Positions 34,657 to 42,880 of a DNA stretch of 64,000 bases are shown in pieces (the stretch's first letter is position 1; each line of letters starts with the position of its first letter). The stretch spans positions 992,001-1,056,000 of the forward strand of contig NZ_JAZIFX010000001.1 in NCBI RefSeq assembly GCF_036634175.1, read 5' to 3'. The position numbers and the translations under genes are program-made. The notes beneath the pieces were generated by a model. That model saw only the letters and a list, made by a program, of their open reading frames with translations, did not search any database and was not told where the DNA came from. The DNA comes from Streptomyces sp. P9-A2. Its GTDB lineage: Bacteria; Actinomycetota; Actinomycetes; Streptomycetales; Streptomycetaceae.

Positions 34657-36240
34657 ATGTCACCCCGTTCGTTCCCCGGCCGCCGCTCCGTCCTGCGCGG
34701 CTCGCTCGCGGCCTCGGCGGCCCTGGCCCTGCCCGCCGCCGGACCGACGCCCGCCTTCGCCCGGTCCGGGCGTCCGGAAGCGAAGTGGGGTGTGCAGACG
34801 GGCGACGTGACGCACGACTCCGGGCTGGTGTGGGTGCGCTCCGACCGCCCGGCCCGGATGATCGTCGAGACGTCGGCGACCGAGTCGTTCCACCGCCCGC
34901 AGCGCCGGCACGGCCCGCTGCTCGGCCCCGGCACGGACTTCACGGGAACCACTCGGCTGCACGGACTGCCGGCGGGCGAGCAGATCCACTACCGGGTGCG
35001 GCTCGCCGACCCGGACGATCCGCGCCGCTCGGGCGAGCCGGTCACCGGCACGTTCCGGACGGTGCCCGCGCGGCGGCGCGAGGGCGTGCGGTTCGTGTGG
35101 TCGGGCGACCTGGCGGGGCAGGGCTGGGGCATCAACCCCGACTTCGGCGGCTACCGGATCTTCGAGGCGATGGCCCGGACCGACCCCGACTTCTTCCTGT
35201 TCAGCGGCGACACCGTCTACGCCGACGGCCCGATCCCGGCGACCGCCGCGCTGCCGGACGGCAGCATCTGGCGGAACATCACCACGCAGGAGAAGTCCAA
35301 GGTCGCCGAGACCCTGGCCGAGTTCCGCGGCAACTTCCGGTACAACCTGCTCGACGAGCACTTCCGCCGGTTCAACGCCCAGGTGCCGTCGATCGTGCAG
35401 TGGGACGACCACGAGGTGCGCAACAACTGGTACCCGGGCCAGCGGATCGCGGACACGGACAGCCGGTACACGGAGAAGAGCGTCGATGTACTGGCGGCAC
35501 GGGCGCGGCGTGCGTTCAGCGAGTACTTCCCGATGTCCACGCTGCGGCCGGGCGATCGCGAGGGCCGGGTCCACCGGGTGCTGCGGCAGGGGCCGTTGCT
35601 GGACGTGTTCGTACTGGACATGCGGACGTACCGCAACGCCAACTCCCCCGGTGACCAGGCCGTGGACCCGCAGGGAATCCTCGGGCGCGAGCAGTTGGAG
35701 TGGCTCAAGCGGGAACTGGCACGGTCCCGGGCGGTGTGGAAGGTGATCGCCGCGGACATGCCGCTCGGCCTGATCGTGTCCGACACCGGCGAGGGCGCCC
35801 AGCACGTCGAGGCGGTGGCCCAGGGCGACCCGGGCGCACCGCTGGGGCGCGAGCTGCAGATCGCCGAGCTGCTGCGGTTCATCAAGCACCGGCGGATCAC
35901 CGGCACGGTGTGGCTGACGGCCGACGTACACCACACCTCGGCCCAGCACTACCAGCCCGCGCGGGCCGCGTTCGGCGATTTCGAGCCGTTCTGGGAGTTC
36001 GTCTCCGGGCCGTTGAACGCGGGTGCCTTCCCTGCGAGCGCGCTCGACGGCACCTTCGGCCCTGAGCGGGTGTTCGTGAAGGCGCCGACCGCGGCGAACG
36101 TCTCGCCCGCCGGCGGTCACCAGTTCTTCGGCGAGGTCGACATCGACGGCGACAGCGGAGAGCTGACCGTACGGTTGCGGGAGCAGGACGGCACCGTGCT
36201 GTACGCGAAGCGGTTGCAGCCGGGCCTGGTCGGTCAGTGA
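34657..36240 (+). CDS. phoD: PhoD-type secreted alkaline phosphatase
   Basis: A 527-residue phosphodiesterase/phosphatase that releases phosphate outside the cell. The N-terminus is a Tat signal (GRRSVLRGS at 8-16, hydrophobic stretch, AFA cleavage site near 35). The N-terminal PhoD domain is followed by the metallophosphatase core with SGDLAGQG, FSGDTVYADG, QWDDHEVRNNW and LTADVHH, which bind Fe3+ and Ca2+ in characterised members. GGAGG precedes ATG 34657. A PHO box upstream indicates PhoP control. Confidence 0.92.
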   Translation: MSPRSFPGRRSVLRGSLAASAALALPAAGPTPAFARSGRPEAKWGVQTGDVTHDSGLVWVRSDRPARMIVETSATESFHRPQRRHGPLLGPGTDFTGTTRLHGLPAGEQIHYRVRLADPDDPRRSGEPVTGTFRTVPARRREGVRFVWSGDLAGQGWGINPDFGGYRIFEAMARTDPDFFLFSGDTVYADGPIPATAALPDGSIWRNITTQEKSKVAETLAEFRGNFRYNLLDEHFRRFNAQVPSIVQWDDHEVRNNWYPGQRIADTDSRYTEKSVDVLAARARRAFSEYFPMSTLRPGDREGRVHRVLRQGPLLDVFVLDMRTYRNANSPGDQAVDPQGILGREQLEWLKRELARSRAVWKVIAADMPLGLIVSDTGEGAQHVEAVAQGDPGAPLGRELQIAELLRFIKHRRITGTVWLTADVHHTSAQHYQPARAAFGDFEPFWEFVSGPLNAGAFPASALDGTFGPERVFVKAPTAANVSPAGGHQFFGEVDIDGDSGELTVRLREQDGTVLYAKRLQPGLVGQ

Positions 36241-36364
36241 CCGGTCGATGGACAACCCGCCGACCGGCGAAGCGACAAAAGGATCATACGCGCCATAGGA
36301 ACTCTTTACTCGTCAGCCATGGCACGTTAGTGATCACGAAACACACTTCCTTCACAGTGGCTGC

Positions 36365-37723
36365 ATGAGCCGAGACATGCCGGACGAGAAGCACGACCGC
36401 CGGGGCCGTTCCCCGCAGGGGCGGTCGGGGGGCGAACGGACCGCACGGTTCACGGCGGCGTTGCACAGTTGGTGGGCACGCCGCCACGGTCACGCGCCCC
36501 CCGCATCCGATACCGACGGCGGCCGGGCCCCGGCCGCCGGGTCGCGGGACGGGGTGCCGGCCGCGTCGTCCGCCGACGGGGCCGGGCGCAGCGCCCCGCT
36601 GGAGAGCGCCCTGTGGCGGATGCGGACGACGGTGCGGGACGAACCGGGCGCGCTGGCCGCGCTGTGCACGGCGCTGGCCGGGGAGAGCGTCGACATCCTG
36701 AGCCTGCAGACGCACCCGCTGGGCACGGCCACGGTCGACGAGTTCCTGCTGCGGGTCCCCGCCCGCCTGACCGGCACCGGCCTCATGGCGGCGGTGTCGG
36801 GAGCCGGGGGCACCGACACCTGGATCGAGCGGGCCGACGCCCACGACCTGGTGGACGCGCCGACCCGGATGCTGGGCCTCGCCGCGCGTGCGGCCCTGGA
36901 CCCCGCGGAACTCCCTTTGGCGATACGGAAGTTGCTGGGGCGGTGCACGATCCGTTCGCTGCCCGCCGCGCCGGGTACCGGCCGGCGGGCGCCGGAGGAT
37001 GTGCCGGTCGAGGGGGCCCTGGAGGACACCGTGATGCGGCTGCGCGCCCCCGAGGGCGGTGTGATCACCGTGGAGCGGCCGTATCTGCCGTTCACACCCA
37101 CCGAGTTCGCCCGAGTCAGGGCCCTGGTGGAGCTGGACGCCCGGCTCGGCCCCCGGGTCCCCCGCGGCCAGGACGTCCTCACGCTGCCCGAGGGCAGCGA
37201 CATCACCGTGAGCCGGGCCTGCACCGGCGACCTGGAGGCGGCACGGGCGATGCACGAGCGGTGCTCGCCCGAGACCCTGCGCCTGCGCTACCACGGGCCG
37301 GTCGGCGATGTGGACCGCTACCTGAACCACCTGCTCAGCCCGCGCTTCGGCCGCACGCTCGCCGTGCGGACGGCCTCGGGGCGCATCGTCGGCCTCGGCC
37401 ACCTGCTGTGGGACGGCGACGAGACCGAGGTGGCTCTGCTCATCGAGGACGCCTGGCAGCGCCGGGGCATCGGCGGTGAGCTTCTCGCCCGGCTGGCGGC
37501 GATGGCCGGCGAGGCGGGCTGCGCCCATGTCTACGCCGTGACACAGGCGTCGAACACCGGCATGGTCGCCGCGATGCGCGGCCTGGAACTCCCCCTCGAC
37601 TACCAGATCGAGGAGGGCACCCTGGTCATCACCGCCCGCCTGGACCGGGAACCGGCCCGCCGCACACCGGAGGAGCGCGGCGAGCAGGAGCACAGCGGCT
37701 CCCGCGTCGGTCGCCGACCGTAG
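36365..37723 (+). CDS. ACT-GNAT protein (amino-acid-responsive acetyltransferase)
   Basis: A 452-residue two-domain protein. A disordered basic/proline N-terminus (1-80) leads to an ACT-like segment at about 83-150 (RDEPGALAALCTALAGESV is typical), a linker region, and a GNAT domain at about 280-420 with the acetyl-CoA motif ALLIEDAWQRRGIGGELLARL. In actinobacteria this ACT-GNAT order is known from protein lysine acetyltransferases that are switched by amino acids such as Asn or Cys; this assignment is by architecture only. ATG 36365 is the clear start. A terminator lies between it and the convergent lyase gene. Confidence 0.8.
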   Translation: MSRDMPDEKHDRRGRSPQGRSGGERTARFTAALHSWWARRHGHAPPASDTDGGRAPAAGSRDGVPAASSADGAGRSAPLESALWRMRTTVRDEPGALAALCTALAGESVDILSLQTHPLGTATVDEFLLRVPARLTGTGLMAAVSGAGGTDTWIERADAHDLVDAPTRMLGLAARAALDPAELPLAIRKLLGRCTIRSLPAAPGTGRRAPEDVPVEGALEDTVMRLRAPEGGVITVERPYLPFTPTEFARVRALVELDARLGPRVPRGQDVLTLPEGSDITVSRACTGDLEAARAMHERCSPETLRLRYHGPVGDVDRYLNHLLSPRFGRTLAVRTASGRIVGLGHLLWDGDETEVALLIEDAWQRRGIGGELLARLAAMAGEAGCAHVYAVTQASNTGMVAAMRGLELPLDYQIEEGTLVITARLDREPARRTPEERGEQEHSGSRVGRRP

Positions 37724-37813
37724 GCCGTCGCACCACGGAACACGTAGAGGGGCCACGCAGAGGGGACGGACGCGCGGTCCGGACACGCACTTCGAGCGGA
37801 CCGAACGCGCAGA

Positions 37814-37838
37814 CGGCCCGGCGGATTCCGCCGGGCCG
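37814..37838. terminator. Terminator between convergent ACT-GNAT and PLP-lyase genes
   Basis: Arms cggcccggcgg and ccgccgggccg (11 bp, perfect) flank a 3-nt loop att, midway between two converging genes. Confidence 0.75.
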
Positions 37839-37899
37839 CTCCGCCGGCGTTCTGTGGCCGCTCCGCGTGCGCGCGTCTCGGCCCGGCCGCCCCGTCCGG

Positions 37900-39042
37900 T
37901 CAGCCCAGCGCTCCGTCCAGGTCGGCCCACAGGTCGTCGACGTCCTCCAGGCCGACGGAGAGTCGCAGCAGCCGGTCGCCGACTCCCGCGGCCCTGCGGT
38001 CGCCGGCGTCGACGATGCGGTGGCTGATGGACGCCGGGTGCTGGATGAGGGAGTCCACGCTGCCGAGGCTCACCGCCGGGGTGATCAGCCGTACGCCGCC
38101 GATCACCTCGTGCGGGTCCCCGTGCACCTCGAAGGAGACCATCGCCCCGCCGATGCGCGGGTAGTGCACCCGGGCCACACGTTCATCGGCAGTCAGTCTG
38201 CGGGCGAGTTCGGCGGCGCTCGCCGAGGCTGCCCGGACCCGGACCGGCAGCGTCGACAGTCCTCGCAGCAGCAGGTAGCCGGCCAGCGGATGCAATACGC
38301 CACCGGTGGCGAACCGTATCTGCCGCAGCCGCCCGGCGAACTCCTCGTCGCAGGCCACCACGCCGGCCAGGACGTCCCCGTGCCCGCCGAGGTACTTGGT
38401 GGCGCTGTGCAGCACCAGTCGCGCCCCGTGCTCGGCCGGGCGCTGGAGGACGGGTGTGGCGAAGGTGTTGTCGACGAGCAGCGGCACGGAGCCGCAGTCC
38501 CGGGCGAGTGCCCGCAGATCGACCTCGGTCAGGGTCGGGTTGGCCGGTGACTCCACCAGCACCAGCCCGGTGTCGGGACGCAGTGCGTCGGCGACCCCCG
38601 CCGGGTCGGTCCACGTCACCTCGGAGCCGAGCAGCCCGGCGGTCAGCAGGTGGTCGCTGCATCCGTACAGGGGGCGCACGGCGACGACATGGCGCAGGCC
38701 CATGGAGCCGCGCGCCAGCAGGACGGCGCTGAGCGCGGCCATGCCGCTGGCGAAGGCGACGGCGGACTCCGTGCCCTCCAGGCGGGCCAGGGCGGTCTCG
38801 AAACGGGCGACGGTCGGGTTGCCGAGCCGTCCGTAGACGGGCGGGCCGTCCGGCTGTACGCCGGTGGCGGCGAAGGCGTCGATCCGGGCGGCCTCACCGC
38901 GGCTGTCGTAGGCGGGGTAGGTGGTGGACAGGTCGATCGGTGGGGCGTGCAGGCCCTGCCGGGCCAGGTCGTCCCGGCCGGCGTGCACGGCCTCGGTGGC
39001 GAGTGCTCTCGTGGTGCTGCGCGTGCCCATGCGTGCGTCCAT
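37900..39042 (-). CDS. Trans-sulfuration-family PLP enzyme (cystathionine/methionine gamma-lyase type)
   Basis: A 380-residue Cys/Met-metabolism PLP enzyme. The PLP lysine is in SATKYLGGHGD near 213, LVDNTFATPVLQRP near 190 and VYGRLGNPTVARFE near 69 are family blocks. It could cleave methionine, cystathionine or homocysteine; sequence alone does not decide. ATG 39042 is used, with ATG 39030 possible. It is divergent from an Lrp/AsnC regulator by 59 bp, the usual layout for an amino-acid-degrading enzyme under local Lrp control. Confidence 0.88.
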   Translation of the reverse strand: MDARMGTRSTTRALATEAVHAGRDDLARQGLHAPPIDLSTTYPAYDSRGEAARIDAFAATGVQPDGPPVYGRLGNPTVARFETALARLEGTESAVAFASGMAALSAVLLARGSMGLRHVVAVRPLYGCSDHLLTAGLLGSEVTWTDPAGVADALRPDTGLVLVESPANPTLTEVDLRALARDCGSVPLLVDNTFATPVLQRPAEHGARLVLHSATKYLGGHGDVLAGVVACDEEFAGRLRQIRFATGGVLHPLAGYLLLRGLSTLPVRVRAASASAAELARRLTADERVARVHYPRIGGAMVSFEVHGDPHEVIGGVRLITPAVSLGSVDSLIQHPASISHRIVDAGDRRAAGVGDRLLRLSVGLEDVDDLWADLDGALG

Positions 39043-39101
39043 GACCGAAGGGTGAACACCGGCCGGGCCGTGAGGGCCGGTTCCCGTGTTACGTTCGGCC
39101 G

Positions 39102-39593
39102 GTGGCCGATTCTGTCGTACTGGATCCGGTGGATCTTCATCTGCTGCGGCTGTTGCAGAACGACGCCCGGACGACGTATCGGGACCTCGCCGCGCAGGTG
39201 GGGGTCGCGCCGTCGACCTGCCTGGACCGGGTGAGCCGGTTGCGGCGCTCCGGAGTGATCCTCGGCCATCGGCTGAAGCTGGACCCGGCCAAGCTGGGGC
39301 GAGGGCTCCAGGCGCTGCTGTCGGTTCAGGTCAGGCCGCACCGGCGGGAGCTGGTGGGGCCGTTCGTGGAGCGGATCCGGGCACTGCCGGAATCGCTGAC
39401 CGTCTTCCATCTGACCGGACCGGACGACTATCTGATCCATGTCGCGGTCGCGGACATGGCGGATCTGCAACGGCTGGTGCTGGACGAGTTCACGTCGCGG
39501 CGGGAGGTGGCACGCGTGGAGACGCGGTTGATCTTCCAGCAGTGGGACTGCGGTCCGCTGCTGCCGTCTTCGCCCTCGGCTCAATCCGGGTGA
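39102..39593 (+). CDS. Lrp/AsnC-family regulator
   Basis: A 163-residue regulator with an N-terminal helix-turn-helix (VDLHLLRLLQNDARTTYRDL, then VAPSTCLDRVSRL) and a C-terminal RAM ligand-binding domain (about 75-145, with HLTGPDDYLIHVAV). GTG 39102 starts it. It is divergent from the PLP lyase and probably controls it in response to a sulfur amino acid, by inference from position. Confidence 0.88.
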   Translation: MADSVVLDPVDLHLLRLLQNDARTTYRDLAAQVGVAPSTCLDRVSRLRRSGVILGHRLKLDPAKLGRGLQALLSVQVRPHRRELVGPFVERIRALPESLTVFHLTGPDDYLIHVAVADMADLQRLVLDEFTSRREVARVETRLIFQQWDCGPLLPSSPSAQSG

Positions 39594-39625
39594 CGTCCGG
39601 CGGGCCTCGTACCAGGATGGTCGCC

Positions 39626-41314
39626 ATGTCTGAGACCCACAGCCCGCTGCCCCGCGAGGTCGCCGACGCATACGTCGACGACCTCATCGCCCTCGACCCG
39701 GTCACCGGTACGTATCTCGGCGTGCGGGAGAGTTACCGCCGCCTGCCCGACCTCTCCCCCGCGGGCCAGGCCGCACTCGCGGAGCTTCAGCGGGCCACGC
39801 TCGCCCGGCTCGACGAGGCCGAGGCCCGGCCCGGCGCGGACAGCGGCATCGAGCGCCGCTGCGCCCGGCTGCTGCGCGAACGGCTCACCGCGGAGCTCGC
39901 CGTGCACGAGGCCGACGAAGGGCTGCGTTCGGTCGGCAACCTGGGCACCGTCGCCCACTCGGTGCGTGAGGTGTTCACCGTGACGCCGACGCAGACCGAG
40001 GAGGACTGGGCCGCGGTCGCCGAGCGGCTGCGCGCGGTACCGGCCGCGCTGGCGGGCTACCGGGAATCCCTCGCGCTCGGCCTGGAGCGCAAGCTGTACG
40101 CGGCGCCGCGGCCGACCACCACGTTCGTCGGACAGCTCACCGAGTGGGCGGACACCGGCGAGGGCCGGGGCTGGTTCGAGGACTTCGCCGCGCCGGGGCC
40201 GGACACGCTGCGCGCGGAGCTGGACGAGGCGGCACGTTCCGCGACCGCGGCCGTGGTGGAGCTGCGGGACTGGATGCGCGACGTGTACGCGCCGGCGATC
40301 GAGGGCGCCCCCGACACCGTGGGCCGGGAACGCTACGCCCGCTGGTCCCGCTACTACAACGGCACCGACCTCGACCTGGACGAGGCGTACGCCTACGGCT
40401 GGGCCGAGTACCACCGGCTCCTCGGCGAGATGAAGGAGGAGGCCGAGAAGGTCCTGCCGGGTGCCGGCACACCGTGGGTGGCACTGGCGCACCTCGACGA
40501 GCACGGCCGGCACATCGAGGGCGTCGACGAGGTCCGCGACTGGCTGCAGGGCCTGATGGACAAGGCGATCGACTCGCTCGACGGCACCCACTTCGAACTC
40601 GCCGAGCGGGTACGGAAGGTGGAGTCGCGGATCGCCCCGCCGGGCAGCGCGGCGGCGCCTTACTACACGCCCCCGTCGGAGGACTTCTCCCGGCCCGGCC
40701 GTACCTGGCTGCCGACCATGGGGCTGACCCGCTTCCCCGTCTACGACCTGGTGTCGACCTGGTACCACGAAGGTGTCCCCGGCCATCACCTCCAGTTGGC
40801 GCAGTGGGCGCACGTCGCCGAGGACCTGTCCCGCTACCAGGCCTCCGTCGGCATGGTCAGCGCCAACGCGGAGGGCTGGGCGCTGTACGCGGAGCGGCTG
40901 ATGGACGAGCTCGGCTTCCTCGCGGACGCGGAGGAGCGGCTCGGCTACCTGGACGCGCAGATGATGCGGGCCGCCCGGGTCGTCGTGGACATCGGCATGC
41001 ACCTGGAACTCGAGATTCCGGCGGACTCTCCGTTCCACCCGGGCGAGCGCTGGACGCCGGAGCTGGCCGAGGAGTTCTTCGGGGCACACAGCAGCCGTCC
41101 CGCGGACTTCGTGGAGAGCGAGCTGACCCGCTATCTGACGATCCCCGGCCAGGCCATCGGCTACAAGCTCGGCGAGCGGGCCTGGCTGCTGGGCCGGGAG
41201 AACGCCCGCAAGCGGCACGGCGACGCCTTCGACCCCAAGGCGTGGCACATGGCGGCCCTGTCCCAGGGTTCGCTGGGCCTGGACGACCTGGTGGACGAAC
41301 TGTCGGCGCTGTGA
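39626..41314 (+). CDS. DUF885 family metalloprotease-like protein
   Basis: A 562-residue protein of the DUF885 family, thought to be zinc carboxypeptidases related to the M32/M2 group. The motif YHEGVPGHHLQL near 385 supplies the zinc ligands, and SANAEGWALYAERLMDELG near 414 the downstream glutamate region. There is no signal peptide. I use ATG 39626 (SETHSPLPREVADAYVDDL); ATG 39617 is in frame three codons earlier. It lies 32 bp after the Lrp gene and may be co-transcribed. A short hairpin follows its stop. Confidence 0.85.
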   Translation: MSETHSPLPREVADAYVDDLIALDPVTGTYLGVRESYRRLPDLSPAGQAALAELQRATLARLDEAEARPGADSGIERRCARLLRERLTAELAVHEADEGLRSVGNLGTVAHSVREVFTVTPTQTEEDWAAVAERLRAVPAALAGYRESLALGLERKLYAAPRPTTTFVGQLTEWADTGEGRGWFEDFAAPGPDTLRAELDEAARSATAAVVELRDWMRDVYAPAIEGAPDTVGRERYARWSRYYNGTDLDLDEAYAYGWAEYHRLLGEMKEEAEKVLPGAGTPWVALAHLDEHGRHIEGVDEVRDWLQGLMDKAIDSLDGTHFELAERVRKVESRIAPPGSAAAPYYTPPSEDFSRPGRTWLPTMGLTRFPVYDLVSTWYHEGVPGHHLQLAQWAHVAEDLSRYQASVGMVSANAEGWALYAERLMDELGFLADAEERLGYLDAQMMRAARVVVDIGMHLELEIPADSPFHPGERWTPELAEEFFGAHSSRPADFVESELTRYLTIPGQAIGYKLGERAWLLGRENARKRHGDAFDPKAWHMAALSQGSLGLDDLVDELSAL

Positions 41315-41318
41315 GCCG

Positions 41319-41335
41319 GGCCGCCGTCGGCGGCC
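41319..41335. terminator. Hairpin between convergent DUF885 and SDR genes
   Basis: Perfect 7-bp arms ggccgcc and ggcggcc with a 3-nt loop lie in the 45-bp gap between two converging genes. It fits a bidirectional terminator, short but very GC-rich. Confidence 0.5.
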
Positions 41336-41359
41336 GGCCCCGGGACGGCTCCACCGGCG

Positions 41360-42244
41360 TCAGCGCCGGAAGCCTCCCTCGGAGTCGATGACCTGCCCCG
41401 TGATCCTTCCCCAAGCTCTCAACTCCGTTCGAGCAGGGGAGACCCCAATCGCCTCGTCCGTGGCCAGCCACGCGATGAGGCGGGCGGGGTCGTCGGGCAC
41501 CCCCCACCGCCCGCCGGGGAAGCGTGCGGCGACGGCCTCGTAGGCGTCGCCGGTGAGGTAGCCGGTGTCCACCGGGCCGGGGTTGACGGTGTTCACCGTG
41601 ACGGCGTGCTCGGCCAGCGTGGTGGCCAGGGAGCGGGTGATCGAGGCGAGCGCGCCCTTCTGGAGGGCGTAGGCGATCTCGCCCGGCATTCCGCCCGCGA
41701 TGTCCTGCCCGGACGTCATCGTCATCACGCGCCCGCCCGGGGTGCGCGGGGGCAGAGCGGCCCGGTGCCGGGCATGGGCTTGGACGAGCAGGATCACCGA
41801 GCGGGTGTCGACGGCCCAGTGGGCGTCGAGCATCGCGGTGTCGATCGCGTCGAGGGTGCCGTCGGAGCCGTTGAGGGCGTGGTTGGCGACGAGGATGTCG
41901 AGCCGCCCGCCGAGTGCGGCGGTGGCCCGGTCGTGGAGTTCGGCGGGCACGGCCGGGTCGGAGAGGTCGCCCGGACCCGACACCACCCGGGCCGAGGGGT
42001 CTCCGAGGGTTTCCCGTACGGAGGCGGCCACGTCCTCGGGCCGGTCGGCACCCCAGGGCATCGCGGCGTCGTGCGGCACGTGGTGGTGCAGGTAGACGCC
42101 CGCTCCGTGGGCGGCGAGGCGTCGGGCGACCGCGTGTCCGATGCCGCCGCGTCGGCTGGCGCCGGTGACCAGTGCGGTCCGGCCACGCAGGGGCAGGGGG
42201 TCACGACGGAACGCTTCGGGTGCGGAGTGCGGAAGCCGGGGCAT
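41360..42244 (-). CDS. Short-chain dehydrogenase/reductase with an in-frame repeat insertion
   Basis: A 294-residue SDR. The NAD(P) motif VTGASRRGGIG is at about 24-34, the NAG-equivalent is VANHAL, the catalytic serine is in TMTSGQD, and the active-site tyrosine and lysine are in AYALQKGA. The usual C-terminal block ATDEARWITGQVIDSEGGF is interrupted here: 14 extra residues (IGVSPARTELRAWG) stand between ATDEA and RITGQVIDSEGGF. The extra 42 bp match a hairpin repeat found widely in Streptomyces. Reading frame and all catalytic residues are intact. ATG 42244 is chosen; activity and substrate are unknown. Confidence 0.82.
   Translation of the reverse strand: MPRLPHSAPEAFRRDPLPLRGRTALVTGASRRGGIGHAVARRLAAHGAGVYLHHHVPHDAAMPWGADRPEDVAASVRETLGDPSARVVSGPGDLSDPAVPAELHDRATAALGGRLDILVANHALNGSDGTLDAIDTAMLDAHWAVDTRSVILLVQAHARHRAALPPRTPGGRVMTMTSGQDIAGGMPGEIAYALQKGALASITRSLATTLAEHAVTVNTVNPGPVDTGYLTGDAYEAVAARFPGGRWGVPDDPARLIAWLATDEAIGVSPARTELRAWGRITGQVIDSEGGFRR
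41408..41449. repeat. Streptomyces palindromic repeat inserted in an SDR gene
   Basis: The hairpin arms tcccc/gggga, gctc/gagc and aac/gtt nest around a tcc loop at 41408-41440, followed by gaccccaa. This fits the pattern, remembered from many Streptomyces intergenic regions, of a repeat with the core AGCTCTC...CGAGCAGGGG. No other copy is seen in this window. Confidence 0.6.
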
Positions 42245-42318
42245 GGTCACCCATGGTGGGCGACCGGGGGACGCAGCGCACACGAATAACGCCGACGGTC
42301 CCGCGCGTGTCGGTGGTC

Positions 42319-42831
42319 TCAGCCCAGGTGACGCAGCTGGACGAGGTCGAGCCAGGTCTCCGGGCCCGGCCGGACCCGGGCCGCGCGGACCGCGTAGCGG
42401 CCCGGGGTCAGCGTGAGTCGTATGTGCTCGGTGTCCGCGGAGTGCGGGCCGGGCCAGGCCGCGTCGAACAGCAGGACCGTGCCCGGGACCTGCCAGTGCA
42501 CCTCCGGCTGCCACGGCGCGGTCCGCAGCGCCTCGGGAACGCTTGCCAGGAGTTCCGCCTCGGATTCGGCGGCGACCCACCGGACGAGGGTGGCGTACTC
42601 GGGGAGGAAGGCGGTCGCCGCGGGTTCGCCGCCCAGGGCCAGGGCCGTGGAGTCGCCCACCGGGAGGAGCCCGACGGGGCCGTCCACCTCGCAGGCCCGG
42701 TCGTAGTCGGAGGCCGTCTCCTCGCCGTCGGCGCCCGTCCAGAGCGGCAGCACCGTCTCCGGCACCGCGATGAGGGGGCCACCGCCCGATTCCACCCACT
42801 CCACCGTGCCCGGCTCCGCATATCGCACCAT
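42319..42831 (-). CDS. Imm21-family immunity-like protein
   Basis: A 170-residue protein matching, as I remember it, the Imm21 family of polymorphic-toxin immunity proteins: VEWVESGGGPLIAVPE near 10-25, DYDRACEVDGPVGLLPVGDS near 42-61 and a TPGRYAVRAARVRPGPETW block near the end. Imm21 proteins are often found as lone genes in Streptomyces. No toxin gene is adjacent, so it may be an orphan or serve another role. Cytoplasmic; ATG 42831 is the natural start. Confidence 0.75.
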   Translation of the reverse strand: MVRYAEPGTVEWVESGGGPLIAVPETVLPLWTGADGEETASDYDRACEVDGPVGLLPVGDSTALALGGEPAATAFLPEYATLVRWVAAESEAELLASVPEALRTAPWQPEVHWQVPGTVLLFDAAWPGPHSADTEHIRLTLTPGRYAVRAARVRPGPETWLDLVQLRHLG

Positions 42832-42880
42832 GCGCGAAACCTGACAAGGCCAACTCCTTTGACGTACCCACGGGTTCGGC

